Of a DNA stretch of 63,537 bases, positions 45,070 to 53,712 are shown in pieces (position 1 is the stretch's first letter; each line of letters opens with the position of its first letter). The notes under the pieces are model-generated. The model did no database searches and was not told where the DNA came from. It worked only from the letters and a program-made list of their open reading frames with translations. A program made the position numbers and the translations under genes. Source of the DNA: an uncultured Oscillospiraceae bacterium. Lineage in GTDB: Bacteria; Bacillota; Clostridia; Oscillospirales; Oscillospiraceae. Where the stretch lies: positions 1 through 63,537 of the forward strand of contig CALWXH010000003.1 in the NCBI GenBank assembly GCA_944385465.1, read 5' to 3'.

Positions 45070-46290
45070 ATGAAGACCATCCTCAAATGCGGAAAACTTT
45101 TTACCGAGGAAAATGACACCGTTCAGCAAAATATGGCCATTGTTGTGCAGGAAGGGAAAATCAGCCAGATTGCCTCGGCTGAACGAGCTGACTGCACCAG
45201 AGCCCATGTGATAGACCTCAGTGATAAGTTTGTCATGCCCGGCTTAATTGACAGTCATCTCCACACCTATATTGGTGGCTATGACAAGGGATTTCTCCCT
45301 ATTGCTCTGGACAATCACTGCCTAACTGTGTTGAAATGCCTTTCTCGGGCCATGGCGGACCTGCGTGCTGGGTTCACCACCATTTGTGACTGCGGTTGTG
45401 CTGACTTCGGTGCGGATCTCTCTTTGAAGCAAGCCATTGAGACCGGGCTGGTGGATGGCCCCAGGATGCTCGTGAGCGGACCCATGATTGCAACCACCAG
45501 CTTCTATTTCCCGAACTGTGACATGGTGACCCGGACAGTGGATGGACCGTTGGAAGCGCAGAAAGCCGCACGGGACGTTATTGCAAAAGGCGCTGATATT
45601 GTTAAGCTGATGGCTACAGAGGGTGTATGTTCTCCCGGTCCTTTAGGCCTTCCGATTATGGAGTACGATGAAATTCAAGCTGCTTGTAATGTGGCCAACT
45701 CTCTGCACCATATTTCCCGTGCCCATGCTCACGGTGCGGAGGGGATCAAGCGGGTAGTCAAAGCTGGTATCACTCTGGTAGACCACGCCATGCTCATTGA
45801 CGATGAGGGTATAGACCTGATGGCAGAACACGGCACCTATCTATGCCCCACCTTCACCGCTGGTTACCGTATGATTGAGCGGGGTGCGGGTACTGATCTT
45901 CCGCAATATATGGTGGAGAAGTCCAAGTACGCTTTGGAACAGCACGCCGGCCACTTCCAAGAGTTCCTTAAGCGGGGCATCCCTATCGTCTTTGGCACCG
46001 ATACCGGTACACCCTTTAGTGCTCACGGTGAGCAGGGTGTTGAGTTCCGCCTGATGGTACAGTTTGGCATGTCTCCCGTGCGGGCGCTTCTCAGCGCAAC
46101 CCGGACTGCAGCGGAATTCCTGAGGATCCAGGATAAGGTGGGCACCTTGGCTGAAGGCAAGTGTGCTGATGTGGTTGCTTTTGATAAAAATCCCTTGGAG
46201 GATATCTCTGTGATGGAGCACTGTTCCTTCGTCATGAAAGGCGGAAAGATTTACAAGCAGACTTGCGCAGAGTCTGCATGCTGCCAGTGA
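45070..46290 (+). CDS. Imidazolonepropionase-like amidohydrolase
   Basis: A 406-residue metal-dependent hydrolase of the amidohydrolase superfamily. The metal ligands are in place: HLH in MPGLIDSHLHTYIGGYD (about 54-70), the bridging Lys in ADIVKLMATEG, His of HAHGAEGIKRVVKAG and DHAMLIDDEG, and Asp in VFGTDTGTPF. A small beta-domain is formed by both termini. Relatives act on peptide, imidazolone or hydantoin-like amides; substrate unknown. AAAGCCAGGTG precedes ATG 45070, 83 bp after the DUF3100 gene. Codon use is AT-richer than elsewhere in the window, pointing to transfer together with its neighbour. Confidence 0.85.
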   Translation: MKTILKCGKLFTEENDTVQQNMAIVVQEGKISQIASAERADCTRAHVIDLSDKFVMPGLIDSHLHTYIGGYDKGFLPIALDNHCLTVLKCLSRAMADLRAGFTTICDCGCADFGADLSLKQAIETGLVDGPRMLVSGPMIATTSFYFPNCDMVTRTVDGPLEAQKAARDVIAKGADIVKLMATEGVCSPGPLGLPIMEYDEIQAACNVANSLHHISRAHAHGAEGIKRVVKAGITLVDHAMLIDDEGIDLMAEHGTYLCPTFTAGYRMIERGAGTDLPQYMVEKSKYALEQHAGHFQEFLKRGIPIVFGTDTGTPFSAHGEQGVEFRLMVQFGMSPVRALLSATRTAAEFLRIQDKVGTLAEGKCADVVAFDKNPLEDISVMEHCSFVMKGGKIYKQTCAESACCQ

Positions 46291-46326
46291 TTCACTTATC
46301 TGATACCTGTCATTTTTATTCTTGCC

Positions 46327-46361
46327 GAAAAAGCCCTGGGCCAGTGACCCAGGGCTTTTCG
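46327..46361. terminator. Bidirectional terminator
   Basis: Twelve-bp arms AAAAGCCCTGGG (46329-46340) and CCCAGGGCTTTT (46348-46359), with T-rich tails on both strands. It serves the amidohydrolase and the convergent DUF1461 gene. Confidence 0.85.
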
Positions 46362-46427
46362 ACGCGTTGCCTTTCGTGGCTTTGGCTGAACCGATGGAGT
46401 TTGATGCGGTTCAAGTGTATCTGGCGT

Positions 46428-47108
46428 TTATGCACGGCCGGGCCGTTTGCGCAGCACATCCCACAGGATGAGGGCGGCGCACCCCGCGATCAGGATGCCC
46501 AGGATGAGCAGGGCGTAGTTGCGGAACACCTCCTGGGGGAGGATGTTGATGATCTGGTCGGTGCGGGGGTCAAAGAGCCAGTTGTCCTTGCCGGGGAAAA
46601 AGACGGCGTGGAAGAGGGTGAAGGCCCGGTTGAAATCCAGGGCGGCCAGGCCGCCGATGATCAGAAAGGCGCACCCCAGCCCCGCGCCCGCCCAGACGCC
46701 GGGGGTGCGGCCCAATAGCCGGGCACACTTCCGATGGGTGACCCGGCCCAGGATCAGCAAGGCGATGAGCAGAAGCGCACAGACCAGGAACAGCCGCAGA
46801 TCCAATGAGAACAGGCCGCGCACGTCGGTGAAGTGGCTCTTCCCGCTCTCCGACCAGGCCAGGGAGCCGGTGGAGAACTCCTCTGTCTGGCCCATGCAGT
46901 AGTCCATCATCTCGTCGAAGGCGGTGCGGATTTCCTCCTGGGTGAGGCCGGTGCGCTCCGGCAGGTTCAGGGCGTTGATCTGAACATAGTAAAAGGGCCG
47001 GCACAGCAGGGGGATGGCGATGGAGCCGGACAGCAGGGTCAGGGCGGTGATGACAGCCAGCAGCAGGCTGAGCAGCCGGGAGTGTTTCACAGCTTTGGCT
47101 GAGGTCAT
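46428..47108 (-). CDS. DUF1461 (TIGR01906) membrane protein
   Basis: A 226-residue membrane protein. Helices at about 10-35, 105-125, 140-160 and 195-217 bracket an extracytoplasmic loop containing LTQEEIRTAFDEMMDYC and SHFTDVRGLF, which are family features of TIGR01906. The family occurs in Firmicutes and has no assigned function. The start codon is GTG or ATG at 47108 (MTSAKAVKHSRL), with AAAGGAGCG upstream. It follows the next gene with a gap of three bases, so the two form an operon. Codon use returns to the GC-rich type. Confidence 0.82.
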   Translation of the reverse strand: MTSAKAVKHSRLLSLLLAVITALTLLSGSIAIPLLCRPFYYVQINALNLPERTGLTQEEIRTAFDEMMDYCMGQTEEFSTGSLAWSESGKSHFTDVRGLFSLDLRLFLVCALLLIALLILGRVTHRKCARLLGRTPGVWAGAGLGCAFLIIGGLAALDFNRAFTLFHAVFFPGKDNWLFDPRTDQIINILPQEVFRNYALLILGILIAGCAALILWDVLRKRPGRA

Positions 47109-47111
47109 GGT

Positions 47112-47759
47112 TCAGCGCTCCTTTCGGGGATAGGCGGACAGGGCGATGAGCACCTGGGAGGGCAGATAGAACAGCCACATGCCCACCCGGGCGAAGTGAT
47201 AGAGGGCGTCAGGCACCAGGCCGGAGAGGTTGAACAGGCCCACGCACACATCGCACCCCACAAACAGGGTGAGCCCCAGGGCAAACAGCCGTTGGGAACG
47301 GCCCTTCACGGTCCAGGCCAGGCAGGTGTTGGACAGCAGCTGGGAAAAGTACAGGCACACCAGCAGATTCAGGGGGGAGAGCAGCCCCAGCCCGTACACC
47401 GCCAGGGCCAGGATGAGCGCCAGACCGGCGCGCAGCCACGGGGCGCTGTCCGACCCGTCCCGGCGCAACCGGAGCAGGTAAAGGGTTTGGACCACCAGGA
47501 AGATGGCCACGCCCAAGGGATAGTACCGGTTCAGCACCAGCAGGAACAGGTCGGCCAGGGCGGTGCAGGCCAGCGCGAAGGGGATGAGCCGGTCCCCGCC
47601 CCGGACGGCGGCCAGACAGGCGAAGGCCAGGCACAGCAGGATGCCGGCGTACTTCGGCCAGATGGACAACCCGCCCAGCCCGGCCAGGTCCATGGCCAGA
47701 AAGGCGGCGTACACTGCCCCTTCCAGGACAAGAAACAGGAGCGTGGCCCTCCGGCCCAT
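47112..47759 (-). CDS. YhhN-like polytopic membrane protein
   Basis: A 215-residue protein with about eight membrane helices, almost no soluble loops. The order of polar residues in helices (ALADLFLLVLNRYYPLGVAI and LFVGCDVCVGLFNLSG) resembles the YhhN/TMEM86 family, whose eukaryotic member hydrolyses lysoplasmalogen. The conserved Asp residues in those two segments support this, but similarity is modest. Start chosen at ATG 47759; a TTG at 47789 in frame is possible. The GAGAGGGGGG tract upstream serves as ribosome binding site. Confidence 0.6.
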   Translation of the reverse strand: MGRRATLLFLVLEGAVYAAFLAMDLAGLGGLSIWPKYAGILLCLAFACLAAVRGGDRLIPFALACTALADLFLLVLNRYYPLGVAIFLVVQTLYLLRLRRDGSDSAPWLRAGLALILALAVYGLGLLSPLNLLVCLYFSQLLSNTCLAWTVKGRSQRLFALGLTLFVGCDVCVGLFNLSGLVPDALYHFARVGMWLFYLPSQVLIALSAYPRKER

Positions 47760-47832
47760 GGGCGATCCCCCCCTCTCCTCAATCAACAACAGGATACCAC
47801 AAAAGGGGGGACTTGAAAAGGGGGGCTTCCCC

Positions 47833-48876
47833 TCACCCCCGGAGCTGCCGGCCCAGCCGCTCCTCTAAGGCGCGTATCCTCCGGCGCACCACGTCCGCCG
47901 TCTCCCCCTCGGTAGTGTCCCAGTCCCGGGCCAGCACCTCCAGTTCCTCCTCCAGGGCGGCGATGGCCCCGGGCAGGTCGCCGGTGATCTGGCAGATCTG
48001 GGCGATGGACTCCAGCCCGTCCACGAACCGGGGCGGCTTTTGCAGCGCCAGCCCCTTGTGGTAGTAGGCGACGGCCTGCTCCCACTGGCAGGAGCGGGCC
48101 ATGGCGTCCCCCATCTGGAACCACACGCACCACTCGCCGGGGAAGTCCCGGCACATCTGGTCCCACACCGCCATGGCGTCCTCCCGCCGGCCGGAGTACC
48201 ACAGCAGCAGCCCCCGGTACAGGGGGGTGCGGAAGGTGTGGTCGATGCGGGCCAGCCGGTCCACATACCGCTGGGCCTCGTCAAACCGCCCGTCGTCCAT
48301 CAGCTGGTCCAGAAGGAAGAGATAGCCGTGCCAGTTGTCCGGGTGCCGGTCCAGAAAGTCCTGGTACCAGGCGATGAGCTCCTGGTGGTTGGCGGCGTTC
48401 CAGTCGGGCAGGCGGCCGCCCATGGCCTGCACCAGCTCGCCGTGGGCCTCCTTCAGCCAGCCGTCCCGCTCCAGGGCCATCTGGGCGTAGCTGGCCGCCG
48501 TGGCCCGGTGCTCCCGGGCCAGGTGGTTGTGCAGGTCGGCCAGCAGCTCGAAGGGGCGGCCGTTGGCCGGCTCCCGTCGGGCCTTTTCCAGCAGGAAGGC
48601 CTCCTCCCGCTCCACCGCCCTCCGGTCCAGCACCCGCTCGTCCCACAGCATGTTCTGGATGCGCTCCATCCGGGCCTCATCGCTCAGGGCGAACAGCTCG
48701 TCGATGGTGACGCCAAAGTAGGCGGACAGGGCGGGGAGGAGGGTGATGTCGGGGAGGGCGGCGTTCCGCTCCCACTTGCTCACCGCCTGGGGGCTGACCC
48801 CCAGCCGCTCGGCCAGGGCCTCCTGGGTGACCCCCCGGGCCAGGCGCAGGGTTTTGATCTGGGTTCCAATATCCAT
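47833..48876 (-). CDS. XRE-family regulator with TPR-like repeats
   Basis: A 347-residue cytosolic protein. Residues 1-65 are a Cro/C1 helix-turn-helix (GVTQEALAERLGVSPQAVSK). The remaining 280 residues are all-helical with repeated WXXXL/YXXGL pairs (ELIAWYQDFLDRHPDNWHGY, PLYRGLLLWYSGRREDAMAV, AVAYYHKGLALQ), a TPR-like solenoid as in Rgg/PlcR-type sensors. That architecture often binds peptides, so a quorum or pheromone ligand is conceivable, but no peptide gene is seen. ATG 48876 follows GCGAGGGATC. No target gene is evident beyond the downstream membrane protein genes. Confidence 0.85.
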   Translation of the reverse strand: MDIGTQIKTLRLARGVTQEALAERLGVSPQAVSKWERNAALPDITLLPALSAYFGVTIDELFALSDEARMERIQNMLWDERVLDRRAVEREEAFLLEKARREPANGRPFELLADLHNHLAREHRATAASYAQMALERDGWLKEAHGELVQAMGGRLPDWNAANHQELIAWYQDFLDRHPDNWHGYLFLLDQLMDDGRFDEAQRYVDRLARIDHTFRTPLYRGLLLWYSGRREDAMAVWDQMCRDFPGEWCVWFQMGDAMARSCQWEQAVAYYHKGLALQKPPRFVDGLESIAQICQITGDLPGAIAALEEELEVLARDWDTTEGETADVVRRRIRALEERLGRQLRG

Positions 48877-49320
48877 AACGATCCCTCGCTTCTCGTGTGT
48901 TCTGACCGGTCGAGCCCAGTATAACCCGGATGGGCCCGCGGCGCCAGCGACTGGTGGGCGACGCGGCCCAACCGGCGGTTGGGGGGAAATTGCCGGGTCT
49001 CGTCCCGGCAGATGAGGTACTTTCTCTTACACCAGAGAAAGTACCCGAAGAGCGTGTCCAGGGGTAGAACCCCCTGGATACCCCCGCTCAGTTGAAATGC
49101 ACCGACAGCTTGCCGCCGGAAAGCGGTCGCTGCACCCCAACTGACACCCCCGTAGTCCTTCCGGGGGTTCTCAGGGGGTGGAAAGCCTGGAGAGTGGGCC
49201 GTCCTTTGGCACACTCGATTCGGCTTGACTCCCCCTGAGCGGCTCTTTGCCTACTTTCTGTCCGCACAGAAAGTAGGTCGCCCCCCGGGCGAAACCGGGA
49301 AAATCCGGAGACCTTCGGCA
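48877..49320. repeat. Repeat- and hairpin-rich spacer with repeat copy B
   Basis: No gene. It contains hairpins GGTACTTTCTC/GAGAAAGTACC (49016-49045), TCCAGGGG/CCCCTGGA (49058-49079), a nested fold 49089-49143 (CAGTTG...CAACTG, TGCA...TGCA, CCGC...GCGG), CTCAGGGGG with CCCCCTGAG (49170-49178 and 49231-49239), CCTACTTTCTG/CAGAAAGTAGG (49250-49277) and TCGCCC/GGGCGA (49279-49293). The last two match copy A near 40657-40700 in arm length, loop length and order. A TTATACT -10-like motif for the XRE-TPR gene lies at about 48920 on the minus strand. Confidence 0.65.
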
Positions 49321-49362
49321 AAAGAAAAAACAGCCCCGCCGGAAAGAGCCCGGCGGGGCTGC
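49321..49362 (-). terminator. Terminator of gdhA
   Basis: Arms CAGCCCCGCCGG (49331-49342) and complement (49350-49361). On the minus strand it is followed by T6CT4. It lies 20 bp beyond the gdhA stop. Confidence 0.9.
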
Positions 49363-49383
49363 AAGTCAACGGGACGAGATGGG

Positions 49384-50775
<1,392 letters not shown>

Positions 50776-50782
50776 TTACATC

Positions 50783-50811
50783 ATTGTACACTATGGAGCG
50801 CGGATTTGCAA
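50783..50811 (-). promoter_or_regulatory. Promoter of gdhA
   Basis: On the minus strand TTGCAA (50811-50806), 17 bp, TACAAT (50788-50783). Start of transcription would be near 50776, 46 bp before the ATG. Confidence 0.85.
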
Positions 50812-50942
50812 TAGGAAATCGGCAATCTTGCAAGTGTGACGGAAAAGTTGTAAAACGGGGCGGGAATACGAAGTTTGCGGAAGAGAGGTTGCAAGCCGCA
50901 GCGGGAGGCTGGGAAGGTGCCTGAACGATCTTGGAGAGCAAA

Positions 50943-50997
50943 CTTGAGAGATTCTTAATGTCTGCATGAGGCTTTCTTGAGGTCTGTCTGCTATCCT
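50943..50997 (+). promoter_or_regulatory. VanZ-gene promoter with four 11-bp-phased repeats
   Basis: CTTGAG (50943), CTTAAT (50954), CATGAG (50965) and CTTGAG (50976) are spaced exactly 11 bp start to start. A TATCCT -10 box begins at 50992, ten bases after the last repeat, and no -35 box is present. This is the geometry of promoters activated by OmpR/PhoP-family response regulators (for example CiaR or PmrA type). No two-component genes lie in the window. Confidence 0.6.
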
Positions 50998-51029
50998 GGG
51001 GACAAGACCAAGAGAGGCAGGTGCGGAAA

Positions 51030-51677
51030 ATGCGTGATTATCTGGAGGCAATTTGGCAGGCGCTTTGCCTGTTTCCGGCCCCAGCGGCAGTGCTCGCCCT
51101 CTGTTATGGGGCGTACGGCGTCCGCCGGCGGGGCGCGGTGAGCTGGGCCCGGCTGGCGGCGGCAGAGTCCTTCCTGGGGTACCTGATGTGCGTATACTGC
51201 CTGGTGATCCTGCCGCTGCCCACGGCGGCGGAGGCCATGTCCCTCCACGGGTACGAGGCCCAGCTGATCCCCTTTGCCTTTGTGGGGGACATGCTCCGGG
51301 AAGGGGAGGGAAGCTGGTTGGCCGGTCTCGCGTCTCCGGCGGCCCTGACGGTGTTGCTCAATCTGATGATGACTGCCCCGTTTGGCGTCTATCTGCGTTG
51401 TATCTTCCGCCAGAGCTGGTGGGCGACGGCAGGGCACACCTTCCTGCTGTCCTTGTTTTTGGAGCTGACCCAGCTGACGGGACTGTACTTCCTCTACCCG
51501 GGCAGTTACCGGATGTTCGACGTGGACGACCTGCTGATCAACACCGCGGGCGGGCTGGCCGGGTATGCGCTGGGTGGGCTGGCGCTGGGGGTCCTGTCTG
51601 CCCTGAAGCGGGTGGAGCTGGACCGGACGCTGGGGCACCGGCTGGGCTCCACGGCCTCCAGGGGCAGGGCGGCCTGA
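51030..51677 (+). CDS. VanZ-family membrane protein
   Basis: A 215-residue protein with about five helices. The VanZ features are the second helix block ESFLGYLMCVYCLVILPLP, the loop NLMMTAPFGVYLRCIF, and the segment GSYRMFDVDDLLINTAGGLAGY with the conserved DVDDxxxNxxG motif. VanZ proteins give low-level teicoplanin or lipoglycopeptide tolerance by altering surface exposure of lipid-linked targets; many chromosomal members lack a known role. Start chosen at ATG 51030 with GAGAGGCAGG upstream. It is transcribed away from gdhA behind a response-regulator-like repeat array, which suits an envelope-stress gene. Confidence 0.8.
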   Translation: MRDYLEAIWQALCLFPAPAAVLALCYGAYGVRRRGAVSWARLAAAESFLGYLMCVYCLVILPLPTAAEAMSLHGYEAQLIPFAFVGDMLREGEGSWLAGLASPAALTVLLNLMMTAPFGVYLRCIFRQSWWATAGHTFLLSLFLELTQLTGLYFLYPGSYRMFDVDDLLINTAGGLAGYALGGLALGVLSALKRVELDRTLGHRLGSTASRGRAA

Positions 51678-51727
51678 TGGGACCCTGTCAGGGGCGTCCG
51701 GCGGCGGATGGAGCCCGCAGAAAATGA

Positions 51728-51771
51728 GAAGACACCGGCGGCCGGAGGACCCTCCGGCCGCCGGTGTCTTC
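51728..51771 (+). terminator. Long inverted repeat after VanZ gene
   Basis: A 21-bp perfect arm at 51728-51748 (GAAGACACCGGCGGCCGGAG, then G) is complementary to 51751-51771 with a two-base gap. No T tract follows (CCACAATC), so it could be a terminator of unusual form or a mobile palindrome. It lies 50 bp after the VanZ stop. Confidence 0.6.
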
Positions 51772-51833
51772 CACAATCAGGTAGAAAGAAATTTGTGAGG
51801 GAAATACAATTTATCTGGAAGACAGAATATACT

Positions 51834-51863
51834 TTGACAAGTTTAGCAGCGGCGAATTATACT
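51834..51863 (+). promoter_or_regulatory. Promoter of the uORF and zinc-ribbon gene
   Basis: TTGACA (51834-51839), 18 bp, TATACT (51858-51863), within an AT-rich stretch. Transcription should begin near 51870. Confidence 0.75.
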
Positions 51864-51908
51864 AACAAGTAGTGAATGATAACAGGAAAAAGATATTGAG
51901 GGGAGGGG

Positions 51909-51992
51909 ATGCCCATGGGCGTGACATATCCGGACAATGATTCCGGGGCCTTGCTTTATAGAGGAAGTATGGAAAGGGAGTATGGAAAATGA
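51909..51992 (+). CDS. 27-codon upstream ORF, translationally coupled
   Basis: ATG 51909 follows GAGGGGAGGGG and the ORF (MPMGVTYPDNDSGALLYRG and so on) ends in a TGA that overlaps the ATG of the next gene as ATGA. GCCCATGGGC (51911-51920) is a palindrome inside it. The overlap would couple translation of the zinc-ribbon protein to passage of ribosomes through this ORF. The second gene also has its own weaker site (AAAGGGAG). No recognisable protein family. Confidence 0.5.
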   Translation: MPMGVTYPDNDSGALLYRGSMEREYGK

Positions 51993-52270
51993 GTGGCCGA
52001 CAAGACAACGCGGTAGAGTGTCCCGTCTGCCAGGGCGCGATGAAACTGGGCCGCCTCTATGCCCCGGAAGACTCCGCCGTTTACTGGTTCCCGGATGACC
52101 GGGAGATCGAACTCTGGTTCCTGACCGGAAAAAAGGTGACGGACCAGGGCGGGGTGGTGCTGGGCAGGACGTACAGGGGATTGTTCCGTTCCAAGGACCG
52201 CCCGGAGACCTGGCACTGTCCCCGGTGCAGGCTGCTGATCACCTGCCTGGAGCAGGAAGAAACCGAATAA
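51989..52270 (+). CDS. Small zinc-ribbon protein (DUF6487-like)
   Basis: A 93-residue soluble protein with two Cys pairs, CPVC (residues 11-14) and CPRC (about 77-80), enclosing a beta-rich middle. MKLGRLYAPEDSAVYWF and WHCPRCRLLI match a family of small zinc-binding proteins in Firmicutes, which I recall as PF20097/DUF6487. Function unknown. AAAGGGAG lies 14 bases upstream of ATG 51989 and the coupled uORF ends at the start codon. The hairpin at 52281 follows. Confidence 0.75.
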   Translation: MSGRQDNAVECPVCQGAMKLGRLYAPEDSAVYWFPDDREIELWFLTGKKVTDQGGVVLGRTYRGLFRSKDRPETWHCPRCRLLITCLEQEETE

Positions 52271-52277
52271 GGTATGC

Positions 52278-52307
52278 AAAAATCCGCCTCCAGTCTGGAG
52301 GCGGATT
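52278..52307 (-). terminator. Terminator of ackA, shared
   Basis: Eleven-bp arms AATCCGCCTCC (52281-52291) and GGAGGCGGATT (52297-52307). The minus side has T5, so it ends ackA well; on the plus side, after the zinc-ribbon gene, the tail is TCTCTGTT. Confidence 0.8.
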
Positions 52308-52339
52308 CTCTGTTCAAAGGGAATTTGCTCTGACAGAGG

Positions 52340-53533
52340 TCAGGCCAGCGCGGCGGTGTCCAGGGCGATCATCAGCTCCTCGTTGGTGGGGATGAGCAGC
52401 ACCTTCACCTTGGAGTCGGCGGCGGAGATCACGGTCTCCTTGCCCCGGACGTTGTTGGCCTCGGCGTCCATCTTCACGCCCATGAACTCCAGGCCGGAGG
52501 CGATGGCCATGCGCTGGTCGGCGGAGTTCTCACCCACGCCGGCGGTGAAGATGATGGCATCCACCCCGCCCATGGCGGCGGCGTAGGCGCCGATGTACTT
52601 CTTCACGCCGTAGTTGAACATGTCCACAGCCAGGGCGGCGCGGGCATTGCCCTTCTCGCCGGCGTCGGACAGGTCGCGGAAGTCGGAGGACACGCCGGAC
52701 ACGCCCAGCACGCCGGACTTCTTGTTGAGCACGTTGAGCATCTCCTTGATGTCCATGTTGTACTTGCCCATCAGGTACTCCATGATGCCGGCGTCCAGAT
52801 CGCCGGAGCGGGTGCCCATGGGCAGGCCGGCCAGGGGGGTGAAGCCCATGGAGGTGTCCACGCTCTTGCCGCCGTCGATGGCGGTGACGGAGGAGCCGTT
52901 GCCCAGGTGGCAGGAGATGAGCTTGAGCTCCTCGATGGACTTGCCCAGCATGGCGGCGGCCCGCTGGGCCACATATTTGTGGGAGGTGCCGTGGAAGCCG
53001 TAGCGGCGGACCTTGTCCTTCTCATAGTACTCGTAGGGCAGGGCATAGGTGTAGGCCACGGGGGGCATGGTCTGGTGGAAGGCGGTGTCAAACACGGCCA
53101 CCTGGGGCACGTCGGGGCCCATGACGGCCTGGCAGGCCTTGATGCCGGTGATGTTGGCGGGGTTGTGCAGGGGGGCCAGGGGAATGCACTCCTCCAGGGC
53201 GGCCATCACCTTGTCGTCGATCTTCACCGAGCAGGCGAAGGTCTCGCCGCCGTGGACCACCCGGTGACCCACCGCGTCGATCTCCTTCATGGAGGCGATG
53301 ACGCCGTTGTCCTTGTCCACCAGGGCGTTGAGCACGGCCTGGATGGCCTCGGAATGGGTGGGCATGGCCACGTCCACCGCGTCGATGGTGTTCTTGCCGG
53401 GGGCCTTGTAGGTGAACTTGCCGTCGATGCCGATGCGCTCGCAAAGGCCCTTGGCCAGCACCTGCTGGTTGTCGGTGTCCAGCAGCTGATACTTCAGGGA
53501 AGAGCTGCCGGCGTTGATGACGAGTACTTTCAT
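52340..53533 (-). CDS. ackA: Acetate kinase
   Basis: Makes ATP from acetyl phosphate, the last step of acetate fermentation. The 397-residue ASKHA protein starts [19 protein letters not shown], carries [40 protein letters not shown] and the loops [20 protein letters not shown] and [12 protein letters not shown]. Length is as expected (395-400). I chose ATG 53533, seven bases after AAGGAG; a GTG three codons upstream sits against that site. No pta is adjacent. A GGCGGAC/GTCCGCC hairpin (53606-53623) lies in the upstream region. Confidence 0.97.
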   Translation of the reverse strand: MKVLVINAGSSSLKYQLLDTDNQQVLAKGLCERIGIDGKFTYKAPGKNTIDAVDVAMPTHSEAIQAVLNALVDKDNGVIASMKEIDAVGHRVVHGGETFACSVKIDDKVMAALEECIPLAPLHNPANITGIKACQAVMGPDVPQVAVFDTAFHQTMPPVAYTYALPYEYYEKDKVRRYGFHGTSHKYVAQRAAAMLGKSIEELKLISCHLGNGSSVTAIDGGKSVDTSMGFTPLAGLPMGTRSGDLDAGIMEYLMGKYNMDIKEMLNVLNKKSGVLGVSGVSSDFRDLSDAGEKGNARAALAVDMFNYGVKKYIGAYAAAMGGVDAIIFTAGVGENSADQRMAIASGLEFMGVKMDAEANNVRGKETVISAADSKVKVLLIPTNEELMIALDTAALA

Positions 53534-53712
53534 GTCTGACACTCCTTAACACATGATGTAAAATGAGAATTGCGAAGATCTGGGGTTTGTATTAAAATGT
53601 GAGGAGGCGGACGGCTGTCCGCCAGCGTCATACAACTCTATTTTAGCCCATTTTGTGGGAAAGAACAAGTGCTTTTCAGGATTTACTTCAAATTTTGCGG
53701 GAGGTGGCCGGA

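Noticed and set aside
43310-46320. Prophage or integrative element
   Set aside because: The island holds only two metabolic-type genes. I found no integrase, transposase, attachment repeats or phage genes at its borders.
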